Positions 14,783-22,441 of a stretch of 23,204 nt of DNA are shown here, piece after piece; positions within the stretch are counted from its first letter, which is position 1, and every line of letters begins with the position of its first letter. The position numbers and the translations under genes were made by a program. The stretch covers positions 1 through 23,204 of the forward strand of contig CALCDS010000236.1 in assembly GCA_937900065.1 (NCBI GenBank), given 5' to 3'. The notes beneath the pieces are model-generated. The model searched no databases and had not been told where the DNA came from. It saw only the letters and a program-made list of their open reading frames with translations. The stretch is from an uncultured Clostridiaceae bacterium (GTDB taxonomy: Bacteria; Bacillota; Clostridia; Clostridiales; Oxobacteraceae).

Positions 14783-15178
14783 TCAATCCTCTTTTATTAT
14801 ACCAGACAATATGCCATTCACAAATGAGCCTGACTTTTCACTGCCGTATTTTTTAGCAAGCTCTACCGCTTCATTTATAACAACGCTGATAGGAGTGTCT
14901 GTATATTTCAATTCAAAGCTAGCCAATCTGAGAACGGTAAGGTCAATCCTTGAAAAGTGGTTGATTTTCCAATCCTTTGAATGATTTTCAATCAAGCCGT
15001 CTATTTTGTCTAAATTCTTCAGCGTGCCTCTGACAACAGTATCTATGTATTCTTTATCCTTTTTGCTCGGCTTTTTTTCTTCAAAGAAGTTTTCAAGCAC
15101 TTCGTCGGCCTCATCCATTTTATAGTCTATTTCAAAAAGCAATTTCATTGCAGTTTCCCGTGATGATTTTCGGCTCAA
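14783..15178 (-). CDS. nusB: Transcription antitermination factor NusB
   Basis: NusB binds boxA RNA with NusE (S10) in antitermination complexes, mainly on rRNA operons. The 131-residue all-helical protein matches the family: RETAMKLLFEIDY (7-19), IDTVVRGTLKNLDKID (45-60), INHFSRIDLTVLRLASFEL (72-90), ISVVINEAVELAKKYGSEKSGSFVNGIL near the end. The start is a TTG at 15178 (decoded Met) with GGAG 6 nt upstream; no closer ATG exists. It starts the nusB-tsaD-like-folD-xse-ispA run. Confidence 0.96.
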   Translation of the reverse strand: MSRKSSRETAMKLLFEIDYKMDEADEVLENFFEEKKPSKKDKEYIDTVVRGTLKNLDKIDGLIENHSKDWKINHFSRIDLTVLRLASFELKYTDTPISVVINEAVELAKKYGSEKSGSFVNGILSGIIKED

Positions 15179-15340
15179 TATTCTCCACTCCTGTCATGTA
15201 TTTATAATCAGTCCACTGTAAAATTAAATTTTCCCTTGATATAAGACGGACTGTTTTCTATGGTCATTTCCTCTGGATTTTTTTAATTTTATTATGGACA
15301 ATCCATATTTTTGACACCTTGCATCTAAAATATCATATTA
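15179..15340. other. Intergenic region before nusB with a repeat copy
   Basis: This 162-nt gap contains copy B of the 41-nt repeat (15267-15307) and a CAGTCC/GGACTG inverted repeat (15212-15217 with about 15249-15254). A TATAAA lies near 15202 on the minus strand but without a good -35. I cannot place a confident promoter or terminator. Confidence 0.4.
15267..15307. repeat. 41-nt intergenic repeat, copy B (upstream of nusB)
   Basis: Ungapped match to 4969-5009, 33 of 41 identical, with conserved TTTCCTCT and ACAATCCATA ends. Copy B contains a small palindrome ATGGA-CAA-TCCAT (15294-15306) that copy A lacks. It lies between the DUF2273 gene and nusB. Confidence 0.5.
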
Positions 15341-15565
15341 TCATTTCCACCACGAAGGCAGGATTCTGTCAAGTATGTCAATCAAGCTTTCTTTGTTATC
15401 TATTTTTTTGCCTATGTAATATCCCAACAATACAAATAACGCAATCAAAAGTGTCCTGAAAAATCCAATAATCAGCATTAGGATTGCCAATACCAATCCC
15501 AATATAGAACCTATTATCTTACCATGGTTCTTGTTCAATATGTCAAGCAGATAATCCTTCAGCAT
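15341..15565 (-). CDS. DUF2273 small membrane protein
   Basis: A 74-residue protein with two membrane helices (about 17-34 and 36-52) around GFFRT and a C-terminal amphipathic tail, ESLIDILDRILPSWWK. This is the DUF2273 family, routinely found beside Asp23 and AmaP in Firmicutes. I prefer ATG 15565 because AAGGGGTG lies about 6 nt upstream; the in-frame GTG at 15574 is poorly spaced. It probably belongs to the membrane-attached Asp23 complex, with no known biochemical activity. Confidence 0.87.
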   Translation of the reverse strand: MLKDYLLDILNKNHGKIIGSILGLVLAILMLIIGFFRTLLIALFVLLGYYIGKKIDNKESLIDILDRILPSWWK

Positions 15566-15577
15566 CGCCCACACCCC

Positions 15578-16114
15578 TTATTCAACGCGAAGCGTATTTA
15601 CCTGGGCTATATTATCAACCGTAACCTTTACTTCTTTTACACCTATTTCGGTTATGTTTTCTATATATGATTTTATATCCTTTTGAACTTCACTTACAAC
15701 ATTCGGTATGTTTACATCAGGCATCACCAAAAGCCTTGCATGCACGGTTATATTCCCTTCGCCTAAATATACAGATACTTTCACGTCTTTGATTCCGGAT
15801 ATTTTTTTTGCAACCTTTAATGAAAGGGATTCAAAAGTTTCCTTAGATATTTTTATATCCCCAAACTCGGCAGGCTTTACGATTCCCTTAGATGTTTTTC
15901 TGTCAGATAATATTCCTGAAAGCAAAAGCTTAAGGCTCACTATAAATATAATCACCCCAATCAATGAATAATACCAGTTATGGTACAAGTTATATGCTAT
16001 ATTTAATACAATATAATAAGGTACCAATTTAAAAGGCATAGAAACTATAAATAAAGATATAAAAATCATAAGCAACATATAGATTGCCAGTATTATCCTG
16101 CTTGTTATGCTCAT
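15578..16114 (-). CDS. amaP: AmaP, alkaline shock response membrane anchor
   Basis: AmaP anchors Asp23 to the cytoplasmic membrane. The 178-residue protein has two hydrophobic helices (about 7-28 and 46-70) and a soluble C-terminal domain (about 80-178) resembling Asp23, with SLKVAKKISGIKDVKVSVYL. The start ATG 16114 has GGAGG upstream. It lies between asp23 and the DUF2273 gene. A palindrome with a long perfect stem separates it from asp23 and may adjust the ratio of the two products. Confidence 0.9.
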   Translation of the reverse strand: MSITSRIILAIYMLLMIFISLFIVSMPFKLVPYYIVLNIAYNLYHNWYYSLIGVIIFIVSLKLLLSGILSDRKTSKGIVKPAEFGDIKISKETFESLSLKVAKKISGIKDVKVSVYLGEGNITVHARLLVMPDVNIPNVVSEVQKDIKSYIENITEIGVKEVKVTVDNIAQVNTLRVE

Positions 16115-16140
16115 ATTACCGACCCTCCTTGGTATTCAAA

Positions 16141-16169
16141 TTAACCCTCTGATATATCCAGAGGGTTAA
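16141..16169. terminator. 11-bp palindrome between asp23 and amaP
   Basis: TTAACCCTCTG (16141-16151) pairs perfectly with CAGAGGGTTAA (16159-16169) around a 7-nt loop. It starts 7 nt after the asp23 stop codon. A T tract is lacking, so it is more likely an mRNA-stabilising or attenuating stem than a full terminator. It would let asp23 be made in excess over amaP. Confidence 0.5.
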
Positions 16170-16175
16170 GCATAA

Positions 16176-16583
16176 TTATTTTAATCTTTGAGATTCCTCT
16201 TCCTTGAGTTCCTTATCTTTATCTTTACCCATATCTACGCCTTGTACGTTTACGTTTACTTCAACTACATTCAATCCTGTCATAGTCTCAATTGCTTTTT
16301 TTACATTTTCCTGTATTTGATATGCAACATCAGGTATCTTTACGCCGTAATCAACGATTACAAAAAGATCAACAGCCGTCTCTTTTTCACCGACAACAGC
16401 TTTTATACCCTTTGAAAGATTTTTAACACCTATTTTTTCGGCTATCCCGCCTACAAATCCGCCGCTCATTCCGGCAACGCCTTTTATCTCTGTTGCTGCC
16501 AGACCCGCGATTATGCTAACTACTTCTTCAGATATCTTTATAACACCAAATTTATTTTTCTCTGCATTTACCATTTCTTCCAT
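16176..16583 (-). CDS. Asp23/Gls24 family envelope stress protein
   Basis: A 135-residue Asp23/Gls24 (DUF322) protein. It has GVIKISEEVVSIIAGLAATEIKGVAGMSGG (described here as the region 13-42), then VDLFVIVDYGVKIPDVAYQIQENVKKAIE and a charged tail. Asp23 proteins form abundant membrane-associated clusters linked to cell envelope homeostasis and alkaline or general stress. The ATG at 16583 has GGGGGTGA upstream. It is the first gene behind a strong sigma-A promoter, and its partners amaP and the DUF2273 gene follow. In Clostridia this gene usually follows spoIIIAH directly; here a transporter operon lies between them. Confidence 0.92.
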   Translation of the reverse strand: MEEMVNAEKNKFGVIKISEEVVSIIAGLAATEIKGVAGMSGGFVGGIAEKIGVKNLSKGIKAVVGEKETAVDLFVIVDYGVKIPDVAYQIQENVKKAIETMTGLNVVEVNVNVQGVDMGKDKDKELKEEESQRLK

Positions 16584-16666
16584 CTATTTCACCCCCACTT
16601 CTGGTACAGGCGCACGATAGTTTAAATCCAAAAACCATTGCATCCAGTACAATCTTAATGATATAT

Positions 16667-16695
16667 ATTATATCAAAAACAGTATAATTTTACAA
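16667..16695 (-). promoter_or_regulatory. Sigma-A promoter of the asp23 operon
   Basis: The minus strand reads TTGTAA (16695-16690), a 17-nt spacer, and TATAAT (16672-16667), with TGA just before the -10 (extended -10). The asp23 start codon lies about 84 nt downstream, leaving an untranslated leader. This is among the best sigma-A matches in the window. Confidence 0.75.
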
Positions 16696-16724
16696 ATATC
16701 TAAACACTGCTTTTGATTATTTAT

Positions 16725-16768
16725 GGCTCTGTTTAACAAAGATGTTGATTTTGAGCATCCCGTTCGCC
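16725..16768 (-). repeat. Insertion-sequence end, copy R2
   Basis: It begins GGCTCTGTTTAACAAAG and continues to GTTCGCC. The inner 29 nt (16732-16760) are identical to copy R1 and differ at 3 positions from R3. Similarity stops at about 16768, shorter than in the other copies. It lies between the asp23 promoter and the terminator of the transporter operon. Its orientation is the same as R1 and R3. Confidence 0.8.
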
Positions 16769-16795
16769 TTATTATGATTATGCCCAATTTTTATA

Positions 16796-16826
16796 TAAAA
16801 AAAAGGTTCTCTTTAAAAGAGAGCCT
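16796..16826 (-). terminator. Intrinsic terminator of the transporter operon
   Basis: The minus strand reads AGGCTCTCTTTTAAAGAGAACCT followed by 7-8 T. The stem has about nine pairs including one G-U, around a TTAA loop. It lies 34 nt after the permease stop codon and is the strongest classical rho-independent terminator in the window. Confidence 0.9.
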
Positions 16827-16859
16827 AATATGAAAAATTTTATTATGATTTATAAAAGT

Positions 16860-17969
16860 TTATTTTCCTGTGTTCTCGGAAGATATTTCTCTGAGAAGAG
16901 CTCTGCCCATCTCTTTATCCTTATGCCTCTTCCATGCATGGAGTACCAGTGCAATCGTAACGACTCCATAGGATATGAACATTCTGAAATATTCTCCAAG
17001 CATTGCGGAGCCTGTAAGGTTTTTACCGGCCATAGGCATTACAACGAACATCAAGTGGAACAAAGCCGTTCCTATTATAGCATTGGGAATCGTGGCTTTA
17101 CTTACAGTAGCGCCTCCTACGAGCAGTGAAGCCGCTGCAAAAAGCGATGCCTGATCTGCCCCGTTGTAAGTATTCAAGGTCCCGATGTTCTGGAGGTATA
17201 TTATCTGGCCATAACATGCAAGCATGGTTGAAATTATTATTGATTCTATACGAGTTTTTTCAACCTTTATGCCTGAAGCATCGGCTACGCCCATATCCTG
17301 GCCGACAGCCCTCATATCCTGGCCTAATTTTGTCCTCCTAAACCACATTATAAAGATACAAGCAGCTGCAATCAACAATATCGTTCCAAAGGGCACATAT
17401 ACTTTTCCTATCGGTATGCGGATAAGTTTATCAAAACCGCCTGCTACATTTAAAGTTATTGCATTTCTAATACCGTATCCCCTTGAAAGAAGCAGTTTAG
17501 GGCTTTTTATAGGTATTATATTGCCGCAAAGGTAAAGCATGAAGAACTGATATATTCCTGATACAAAATAGCTCAACATCATCGAGGTAATCATCTCACG
17601 GCCCTTGGCCCTGTTTAATACAATTCCTCCGAAGTATCCCAAAAGTATCGCTATAGGGGTCCCAATCAATGCTGCCATAAAAAGTCCAAAAGCCCCATTG
17701 ATTCCCCAATCAGTTATAAAGATAAGCCCTATCTGTCCTGCCATGGCACCCAAAGTCATGCCGAAGTTGATTCCCATACCTGCCATCACAGGAATCAAAA
17801 GCGACAGCACAAGGAAGGAATCCCTACAAAGACGCGTTACTATTTCTCTGGCAAGATACAGTCCGCTATAATTCGAAAGAGGTATAGCTATCACACTAAT
17901 AGTAATAAACAATATTGGAACTGCGCTACCCGTTAAAAATCTCATGACTGATTGACTTTTTTGTTTCAT
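16860..17969 (-). CDS. ABC transporter permease 2 (BPD_transp_2 family)
   Basis: An integral membrane subunit of a simple-sugar/nucleoside-type ABC importer, with about 8-10 hydrophobic segments. The best start is ATG 17969 (MKQKSQSV), which has GAGGT 6 nt upstream overlapping the stop of the preceding permease; the longer in-frame start at 18005 would overlap that gene and lacks a good site. That gives 369 residues. It shares with permease 1 the AAASLLVGGATVSKATIPNAIIG block, which is typical of the coupling region in this family. The two permeases are paralogues and should form a heterodimer. The substrate is unknown. Confidence 0.88.
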   Translation of the reverse strand: MKQKSQSVMRFLTGSAVPILFITISVIAIPLSNYSGLYLAREIVTRLCRDSFLVLSLLIPVMAGMGINFGMTLGAMAGQIGLIFITDWGINGAFGLFMAALIGTPIAILLGYFGGIVLNRAKGREMITSMMLSYFVSGIYQFFMLYLCGNIIPIKSPKLLLSRGYGIRNAITLNVAGGFDKLIRIPIGKVYVPFGTILLIAAACIFIMWFRRTKLGQDMRAVGQDMGVADASGIKVEKTRIESIIISTMLACYGQIIYLQNIGTLNTYNGADQASLFAAASLLVGGATVSKATIPNAIIGTALFHLMFVVMPMAGKNLTGSAMLGEYFRMFISYGVVTIALVLHAWKRHKDKEMGRALLREISSENTGK

Positions 17970-17973
17970 ATCT

Positions 17974-19008
17974 CTACCTCGCTTTCCTGGTGAGGGCATA
18001 TACAATCATTCCGTTTGATACTATAATCCTTATAATCTCGGAAACATCTATGCTTATCGCGCTGTTGATTACTGAAGGCGTCATGGTAAGTATTCCTTGA
18101 AACAACAGTGTTCCTATTACAACATTTAGTATAGATGCTTTATTTACTGAAGCTCCACCAAGAAGTATTGCAGCTACAGATGGAAATATGAATGCAAGCG
18201 GAGCGCTGAACATCTGTATAAAACCAAAGCTCTGCTGATAAACGATCATTCCTATAGCTGCTAACACGGTCGAAAGGACAACAGATATTACCCTCATCTT
18301 ATCTACATTGATACCTGCAGCCCTAGCATAATCGGGATTTGATCCCACTGCGGTTATCGCTGTACCGGTTTTAGTTTTAAAGAATGCCCATACAAGGAAA
18401 CTCATCAAAGCGAAGAACAAAATCATTCCAATCGGAATTACAAAATTATTTGTTATCTTGATTGCCAGTATATCGCTTATTTGGTGAAACCAGTAATCCT
18501 GAACGCTTATTGTCACACGGAGCCCTTGACCTTTGAAACCCTGTACAGATGAAGGATTCTTAAAAGGAAGTGCAACCCAGAGCAAATTCATGAAAAATAC
18601 AATCGAATAGCCAACATAAGTTGCTATTATCATCTCGTCGCCTTTTACCTTATTTAAAAGCAAACCATATGCAAGCCCTAAAATCGCTCCTACAATAATA
18701 GCTATTGCAAAGGCTACCAGTATCCCGGCCGTTCCTGTCAGTCTGAACTCCAAACTCATTACGGCTCCAAAAAGTCCTGCAACAAGTCCGACCGGAATTC
18801 CAAAGTTCAATCCGCATCCTGATTGAATCATAGGTACCATCGATAAAACAAGTACTGAGTTCATCCCGAAACGCACTATGACATCATTTAACGACATATC
18901 CGTGGCAACGCCAAAGAACGGCCCGGCAATGAACAAAGCCAGCAGGAACAAACCTATGATTATACGAGGCCATCCAAAATTTCTTATACCTTCCTTAACC
19001 CTGTTCAT
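17974..19008 (-). CDS. ABC transporter permease 1 (BPD_transp_2 family)
   Basis: A 344-residue polytopic membrane protein, paralogous to the next gene. Segments such as SGCGLNFGIPVGLVAGLFGA and FPSVAAILLGGASVNKASILN are typical of permeases in BMP/simple-sugar importers. ATG 19008 overlaps the ATPase stop codon in an ATGA arrangement, so the genes are translationally coupled. It lies between the double ATPase and permease 2. Confidence 0.9.
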   Translation of the reverse strand: MNRVKEGIRNFGWPRIIIGLFLLALFIAGPFFGVATDMSLNDVIVRFGMNSVLVLSMVPMIQSGCGLNFGIPVGLVAGLFGAVMSLEFRLTGTAGILVAFAIAIIVGAILGLAYGLLLNKVKGDEMIIATYVGYSIVFFMNLLWVALPFKNPSSVQGFKGQGLRVTISVQDYWFHQISDILAIKITNNFVIPIGMILFFALMSFLVWAFFKTKTGTAITAVGSNPDYARAAGINVDKMRVISVVLSTVLAAIGMIVYQQSFGFIQMFSAPLAFIFPSVAAILLGGASVNKASILNVVIGTLLFQGILTMTPSVINSAISIDVSEIIRIIVSNGMIVYALTRKAR

Positions 19009-20630
19009 TGCTCTTCACCTTCCTCATTTAAATTACTTAGTCCTGACATAAGCAGTCCAAATTCAGCAGTGTCGGCATCAGGGGATAAGATTCCGGCTAT
19101 TTTGCCTTCACTTACGATTGCAATCCTGTCACATATTGATCTCAACTCTTCAAGTTCGGATGAAACCATGATGATTGTAGTATCATTCTCATTATTATGG
19201 CGTCTCAATGAATCAAGCACCAGAGCTTTTGCTCCAACATCTATACCTCTTGTAGGCTCTGACACAAGCAATAAACTTGGCTCCATTGCAAATGCCTTAG
19301 CAAGGCATACTTTCTGCTGGTTTCCGCCTGAAAGCTGCCTGGCATGCTGTTTCGTACTTGTGCATTTTATCTGCAAAGCATTTACATATTTGTCTGCGCA
19401 TTCTTTCATAGCTTTATCGTCACGCCATTTAATCAACCCGCCAAGCTTCTTTTTTATAAACCTATTTTGAACTTGCATTGCATTAAACGCTATATTCCAA
19501 TCGATAGATTCATCTAGCAGAAGGCCTACTCCTCTTCTATCCTCTGATACGAATGCTATCCCGCCCTTTAGCGCATTAAAAGTTGAATTTAATGGCAATT
19601 CTTTTCCATTGAGCAAAACTTTCCCACCTGCAGGGAACAGTCCAAGTATCCCATTGGATATTCCAAGCTTACCCTGTCCGGCAAGTCCACCTATACCGAA
19701 TATTTCCCCTCGTTTAACACTGAAGCTTACATCTTTTACAGTCTCACCCGGCATATCCACCCATAGGTGTTCAACATCAAGTATTACATCTTTATTGCTT
19801 TCACTTATATCTACATCTCTTACTTGTACAGCCTTTCTGCCTGCCACATCTCTTCCTACCATCCATTGTGCAATCTGCCTTACATTTAACCCTTCAGCAG
19901 GCTTTTCAACAACAACAACTCCATCCCTCAACACCACTATGGTATCGCAGACCTCAATAATTTCACGAAGCCTGTGCGATATAAATATAATCGAAATGCC
20001 AGAGTCAGCGAGTTTTCTCATTGCTTTAAGGAGTATTTCAGCCTCCGACTCAGTTAAAACAGCCGTAGGTTCATCCAGTATAAGCAGTTTGACTTTTTCC
20101 CTGTCAATTTCACGTGCAATTTCTATAAACTGCTTATGCCCTACCGGCATTTCGGATACGAGCGCATTTTCATCAAGTTGCACGCCCAAAGTATCAATCG
20201 CATCTTTGGCTATCTTCTTCATTTCCTGCCTGTCTAAGGTTTCAAACTTTTTCCCGAAGATCTTCGATATTATGCTGGGCTTTGTCTTTTCCATGTTTAA
20301 CAATATATTTTCATATGCTGTAAAACCGGGTATGAGAGAAAATTCCTGATGCACCATTCCTATTCCTGCATTCAGTGCATCAAGCGGGCTTTTAAAATTT
20401 ATTTTTTCTCCATCCAGATATATTTCTCCTTCGTAACCTCCAGTATCTGCGATTTCGTTCATACCGAAAATTATTTTCATCAATGTTGACTTGCCGGCAC
20501 CATTTTCACCAACCAGACCAAGTATTTTGCCCTTTTCAAGTGAAAAATTAATGTTTTTTAATACTCTGTTTCCTTCAAATTGTTTGCCGACATTTTCGAC
20601 ACTTAATAAAACATTCTCTTTGGACATCAT
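19005..20630 (-). CDS. ABC transporter double ATPase (RbsA/BMP-type)
   Basis: A 541-residue protein with two ATPase domains powering the importer. Domain 1: Walker A GENGAGKST (41-49), Q95, a degenerate signature VGHKQ (163-167), Walker B LLILDEPT (182-189) and H219. Domain 2: a degenerate Walker A GLAGQGK (315-321, Leu for Ser/Thr after Lys), an excellent signature LSGGNQQK (433-440) and Walker B LLLVSEPTRGID with Ser457 where Asp is usual. Thus one composite site, formed from domain 1 Walker motifs and the domain 2 signature, looks fully active, as is common in this class. Start ATG 20630 or the adjacent ATG 20627; the second is better spaced from AGAGG. No close neighbour reveals the substrate. 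Confidence 0.93.
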   Translation of the reverse strand: MMSKENVLLSVENVGKQFEGNRVLKNINFSLEKGKILGLVGENGAGKSTLMKIIFGMNEIADTGGYEGEIYLDGEKINFKSPLDALNAGIGMVHQEFSLIPGFTAYENILLNMEKTKPSIISKIFGKKFETLDRQEMKKIAKDAIDTLGVQLDENALVSEMPVGHKQFIEIAREIDREKVKLLILDEPTAVLTESEAEILLKAMRKLADSGISIIFISHRLREIIEVCDTIVVLRDGVVVVEKPAEGLNVRQIAQWMVGRDVAGRKAVQVRDVDISESNKDVILDVEHLWVDMPGETVKDVSFSVKRGEIFGIGGLAGQGKLGISNGILGLFPAGGKVLLNGKELPLNSTFNALKGGIAFVSEDRRGVGLLLDESIDWNIAFNAMQVQNRFIKKKLGGLIKWRDDKAMKECADKYVNALQIKCTSTKQHARQLSGGNQQKVCLAKAFAMEPSLLLVSEPTRGIDVGAKALVLDSLRRHNNENDTTIIMVSSELEELRSICDRIAIVSEGKIAGILSPDADTAEFGLLMSGLSNLNEEGEEQ

Positions 20631-20677
20631 TTCACCTCTTAATCATACAAGAAAAGCATTTAACTACTATTACATAT

Positions 20678-20706
20678 AAAAAAATCATCCACCTACAAAA
20701 TGGTGG
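20678..20706 (-). terminator. Small hairpin with T run before the ATPase gene
   Basis: On the minus strand CCACC and GGTGG form a 5-bp stem around an 8-nt loop, followed after a few bases by seven T. It follows the larger hairpin at 20743-20780 and could be a second partial terminator reducing read-through into the transporter genes. Confidence 0.4.
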
Positions 20707-20742
20707 CTATATCATGCTTAAAATGTTTTATAAATACAAGAT

Positions 20743-20780
20743 GCATTAGAAACGGCTCATAGATGAGCCGTTTCTAATGC
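20743..20780. terminator. 18-bp intercistronic hairpin between the lipoprotein and ATPase genes
   Basis: GCATTAGAAACGGCTCAT (20743-20760) pairs perfectly with 20763-20780, leaving only 2 nt between the arms, so the real loop must open further. It lies 9 nt after the lipoprotein stop. There is no direct T tract. Such stems commonly protect the 3' end of the binding-protein message so that more binding protein than transporter is made. Confidence 0.75.
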
Positions 20781-20789
20781 CATAATCAA

Positions 20790-22019
20790 TTATTTTATAG
20801 TATCATACTTTTCAGGAATTTTTTCTTTTGTCTGTCCAAGGTACCCTTGACCAAAAACATATGTGTCCTGGTATACCAATACGTGATTCTTCTTTTCTTC
20901 TCCTGTAGAAGCATCAACATAGTATGAGCCATTCCATTCTGCACCTGGAGTATACTTTTCGAAGCAAGCCATCAAGTCGTCAAATGAATCCTTCTTTGCT
21001 TTTCCTTCAACAACCCTCTTGCCAAATTCAGCAAGTGCTGCTGTGGAAGTGTATCCAAATGAGTAAGCCCAAGTCCCCATTCTCTTGTTTCCGCCTTTTT
21101 CAATTACAACCTGTTCAACCTTCTTAAGTATTGCAGGCCAATCTCCGGCTTCATCTTTAAGATCGATACCAAATGCTCCGGGATAACCCATGATAGGTGA
21201 TGGAAGGTCAGGCTCAACGAATATAGCTCCAAGCTGTGCGACCATCTTTAAAAGAGGTTCGGTTTGAGCATCATTTGTGCAGAAGAAAGCTGTATCCTTG
21301 CCATATTTTTCAACCCATGAAGGCATTTTTTCAAGTATGAACTGCTGTGCCCCTGGGATTCCGACATCACTCATCGGGTCAGGTGCTGTTTCAGATGCAA
21401 ATTTAAGTCCTAAATCCTTACAAGCTTCCTCCATTATTGATTTCCTTCTTGAAAGGAGTTCAATGCTCATATGCCTTGGAAATGAAATGTGAACAAATGT
21501 CTTTGCTCCCATCTTCTTTGCAGCTAAAACCATCAAGTAGCCACGTTTTACATTGTCCACATCAATGGCCAGATCTGCAGCCGACTCAATCATATTTGTA
21601 TCTTCCTGAGGTGTTGATGCAAACAATAGTATATCAGGCCTTGAATCTCTGATCTTCTTGAATGCTGCAGAAGTACCAGGAACCGACTGGTTGACTACTA
21701 TAACCTTCATGTCCGGATCATCTGCAAGCCCTGCGATCTGGGCTATAACTGTTTCCTGCTCATTCATGAAATTATCAGGATAAGTAACATGCTTTACTAT
21801 TCCGCCGTTATCCGCATCACCGTATTCCTTGGTGAATGCTTCAGCAGCTCTTAATTCATCTTCCCCTTGTGATACTGTTCCAGTCACAATTCCTATATGG
21901 AATTTGGATGACGACTCTTCAGCATCCCCTTTCTGTTCAGAACTTGCTCCTTTGTTTCCGCAAGCAGCTAAACTCAGCATCATTGTCGCTACAATGAGTA
22001 ATGATAAAAACCTTTTCAA
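20790..22019 (-). CDS. DUF3798-type substrate-binding lipoprotein of an ABC importer
   Basis: I place the start at TTG 22019 because GTGGGGGCG lies 8 nt upstream and it gives a proper lipoprotein signal: MKRF, a hydrophobic stretch and lipobox LAAC with C20. A start at ATG 22082 adds 21 residues ahead of the signal and lacks a good ribosome site. The mature part resembles periplasmic-binding folds of the DUF3798 family: HIGIVTGTVSQGEDELRAAE, HVTYPDNFMNEQET, FVHISFPRHMS and PGAQQFILEKMPSWVEKYGKDTAF (listed as separate motifs). The protein would be tethered outside the membrane and deliver ligand to the two permeases. The ligand is unknown; the DUF3798 label is from memory of the family motifs. 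Confidence 0.85.
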   Translation of the reverse strand: MKRFLSLLIVATMMLSLAACGNKGASSEQKGDAEESSSKFHIGIVTGTVSQGEDELRAAEAFTKEYGDADNGGIVKHVTYPDNFMNEQETVIAQIAGLADDPDMKVIVVNQSVPGTSAAFKKIRDSRPDILLFASTPQEDTNMIESAADLAIDVDNVKRGYLMVLAAKKMGAKTFVHISFPRHMSIELLSRRKSIMEEACKDLGLKFASETAPDPMSDVGIPGAQQFILEKMPSWVEKYGKDTAFFCTNDAQTEPLLKMVAQLGAIFVEPDLPSPIMGYPGAFGIDLKDEAGDWPAILKKVEQVVIEKGGNKRMGTWAYSFGYTSTAALAEFGKRVVEGKAKKDSFDDLMACFEKYTPGAEWNGSYYVDASTGEEKKNHVLVYQDTYVFGQGYLGQTKEKIPEKYDTIK

Positions 22020-22390
22020 ATTATTCGCCCCCACTTTTACTTTTTTAAAATAATTTATTTTAATAATAAAATAAATTTCCAATAGAAATCCGCATTCACT
22101 GATTTTTACTGTTTTCCATAAAATATTTAATAATAATGTATTAATTTTGGACTTTTCGAATAGTTCAATTAGCTATAAAATCGAATGACGATGTTTATTG
22201 TTGTGCCTGAAAATCATAATGCCAAGCCAGCTTGACAGGACTTTTACACTTTCACCCATTTTTAATGCTTTACAATGATAATTGAATATATATAAATATA
22301 TTTCTTATTTTAATGTATAATGGCAAAAAAATCAAATGTTTTGTGAAAAAAATGAATAATTTTTAAAAAGAAATTTCATATCTAATATAA
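22020..22390. other. Long AT-rich leader region upstream of the transporter operon
   Basis: About 370 bases with no open frame bearing a ribosome binding site. On the minus strand, a GC-richer island (about 22195-22260) has a CCTG/CAGG inverted repeat (22206-22209, 22236-22239) around a weak CAAG/CTTG stem. It does not match any riboswitch consensus I know. A TTGCCA near 22328-22323 could be a -35 but has no acceptable -10 partner. The promoter of the operon probably lies here, but I cannot place it. Confidence 0.4.
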
Positions 22391-22420
22391 TAGTGGCATA
22401 CCTGAATCGGTATGCCACTA
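22391..22420. terminator. 12-bp hairpin behind spoIIIAH
   Basis: TAGTGGCATACC (22391-22402) pairs perfectly with GGTATGCCACTA (22409-22420) around a 6-nt loop, 21 nt beyond the spoIIIAH stop. The T-rich tail on the minus strand is poor. It still separates spoIIIAH from the transporter operon and probably terminates or stabilises the spoIIIAH message. Confidence 0.7.
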
Positions 22421-22441
22421 TGTTGCTTTATTTTTATATTG

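Noticed and set aside
19609..20349. A 246-codon plus-strand frame opposite the double ATPase
   Set aside because: Rich in Ser/Thr/Pro, no recognisable domain, and fully within the ATPase gene with clear Walker motifs.
22195..22290. Possible riboswitch upstream of the transporter lipoprotein
   Set aside because: The CCTG/CAGG and CAAG/CTTG pairing is weak and no purine, cobalamin, TPP, ZTP, THF or preQ1 consensus could be matched.
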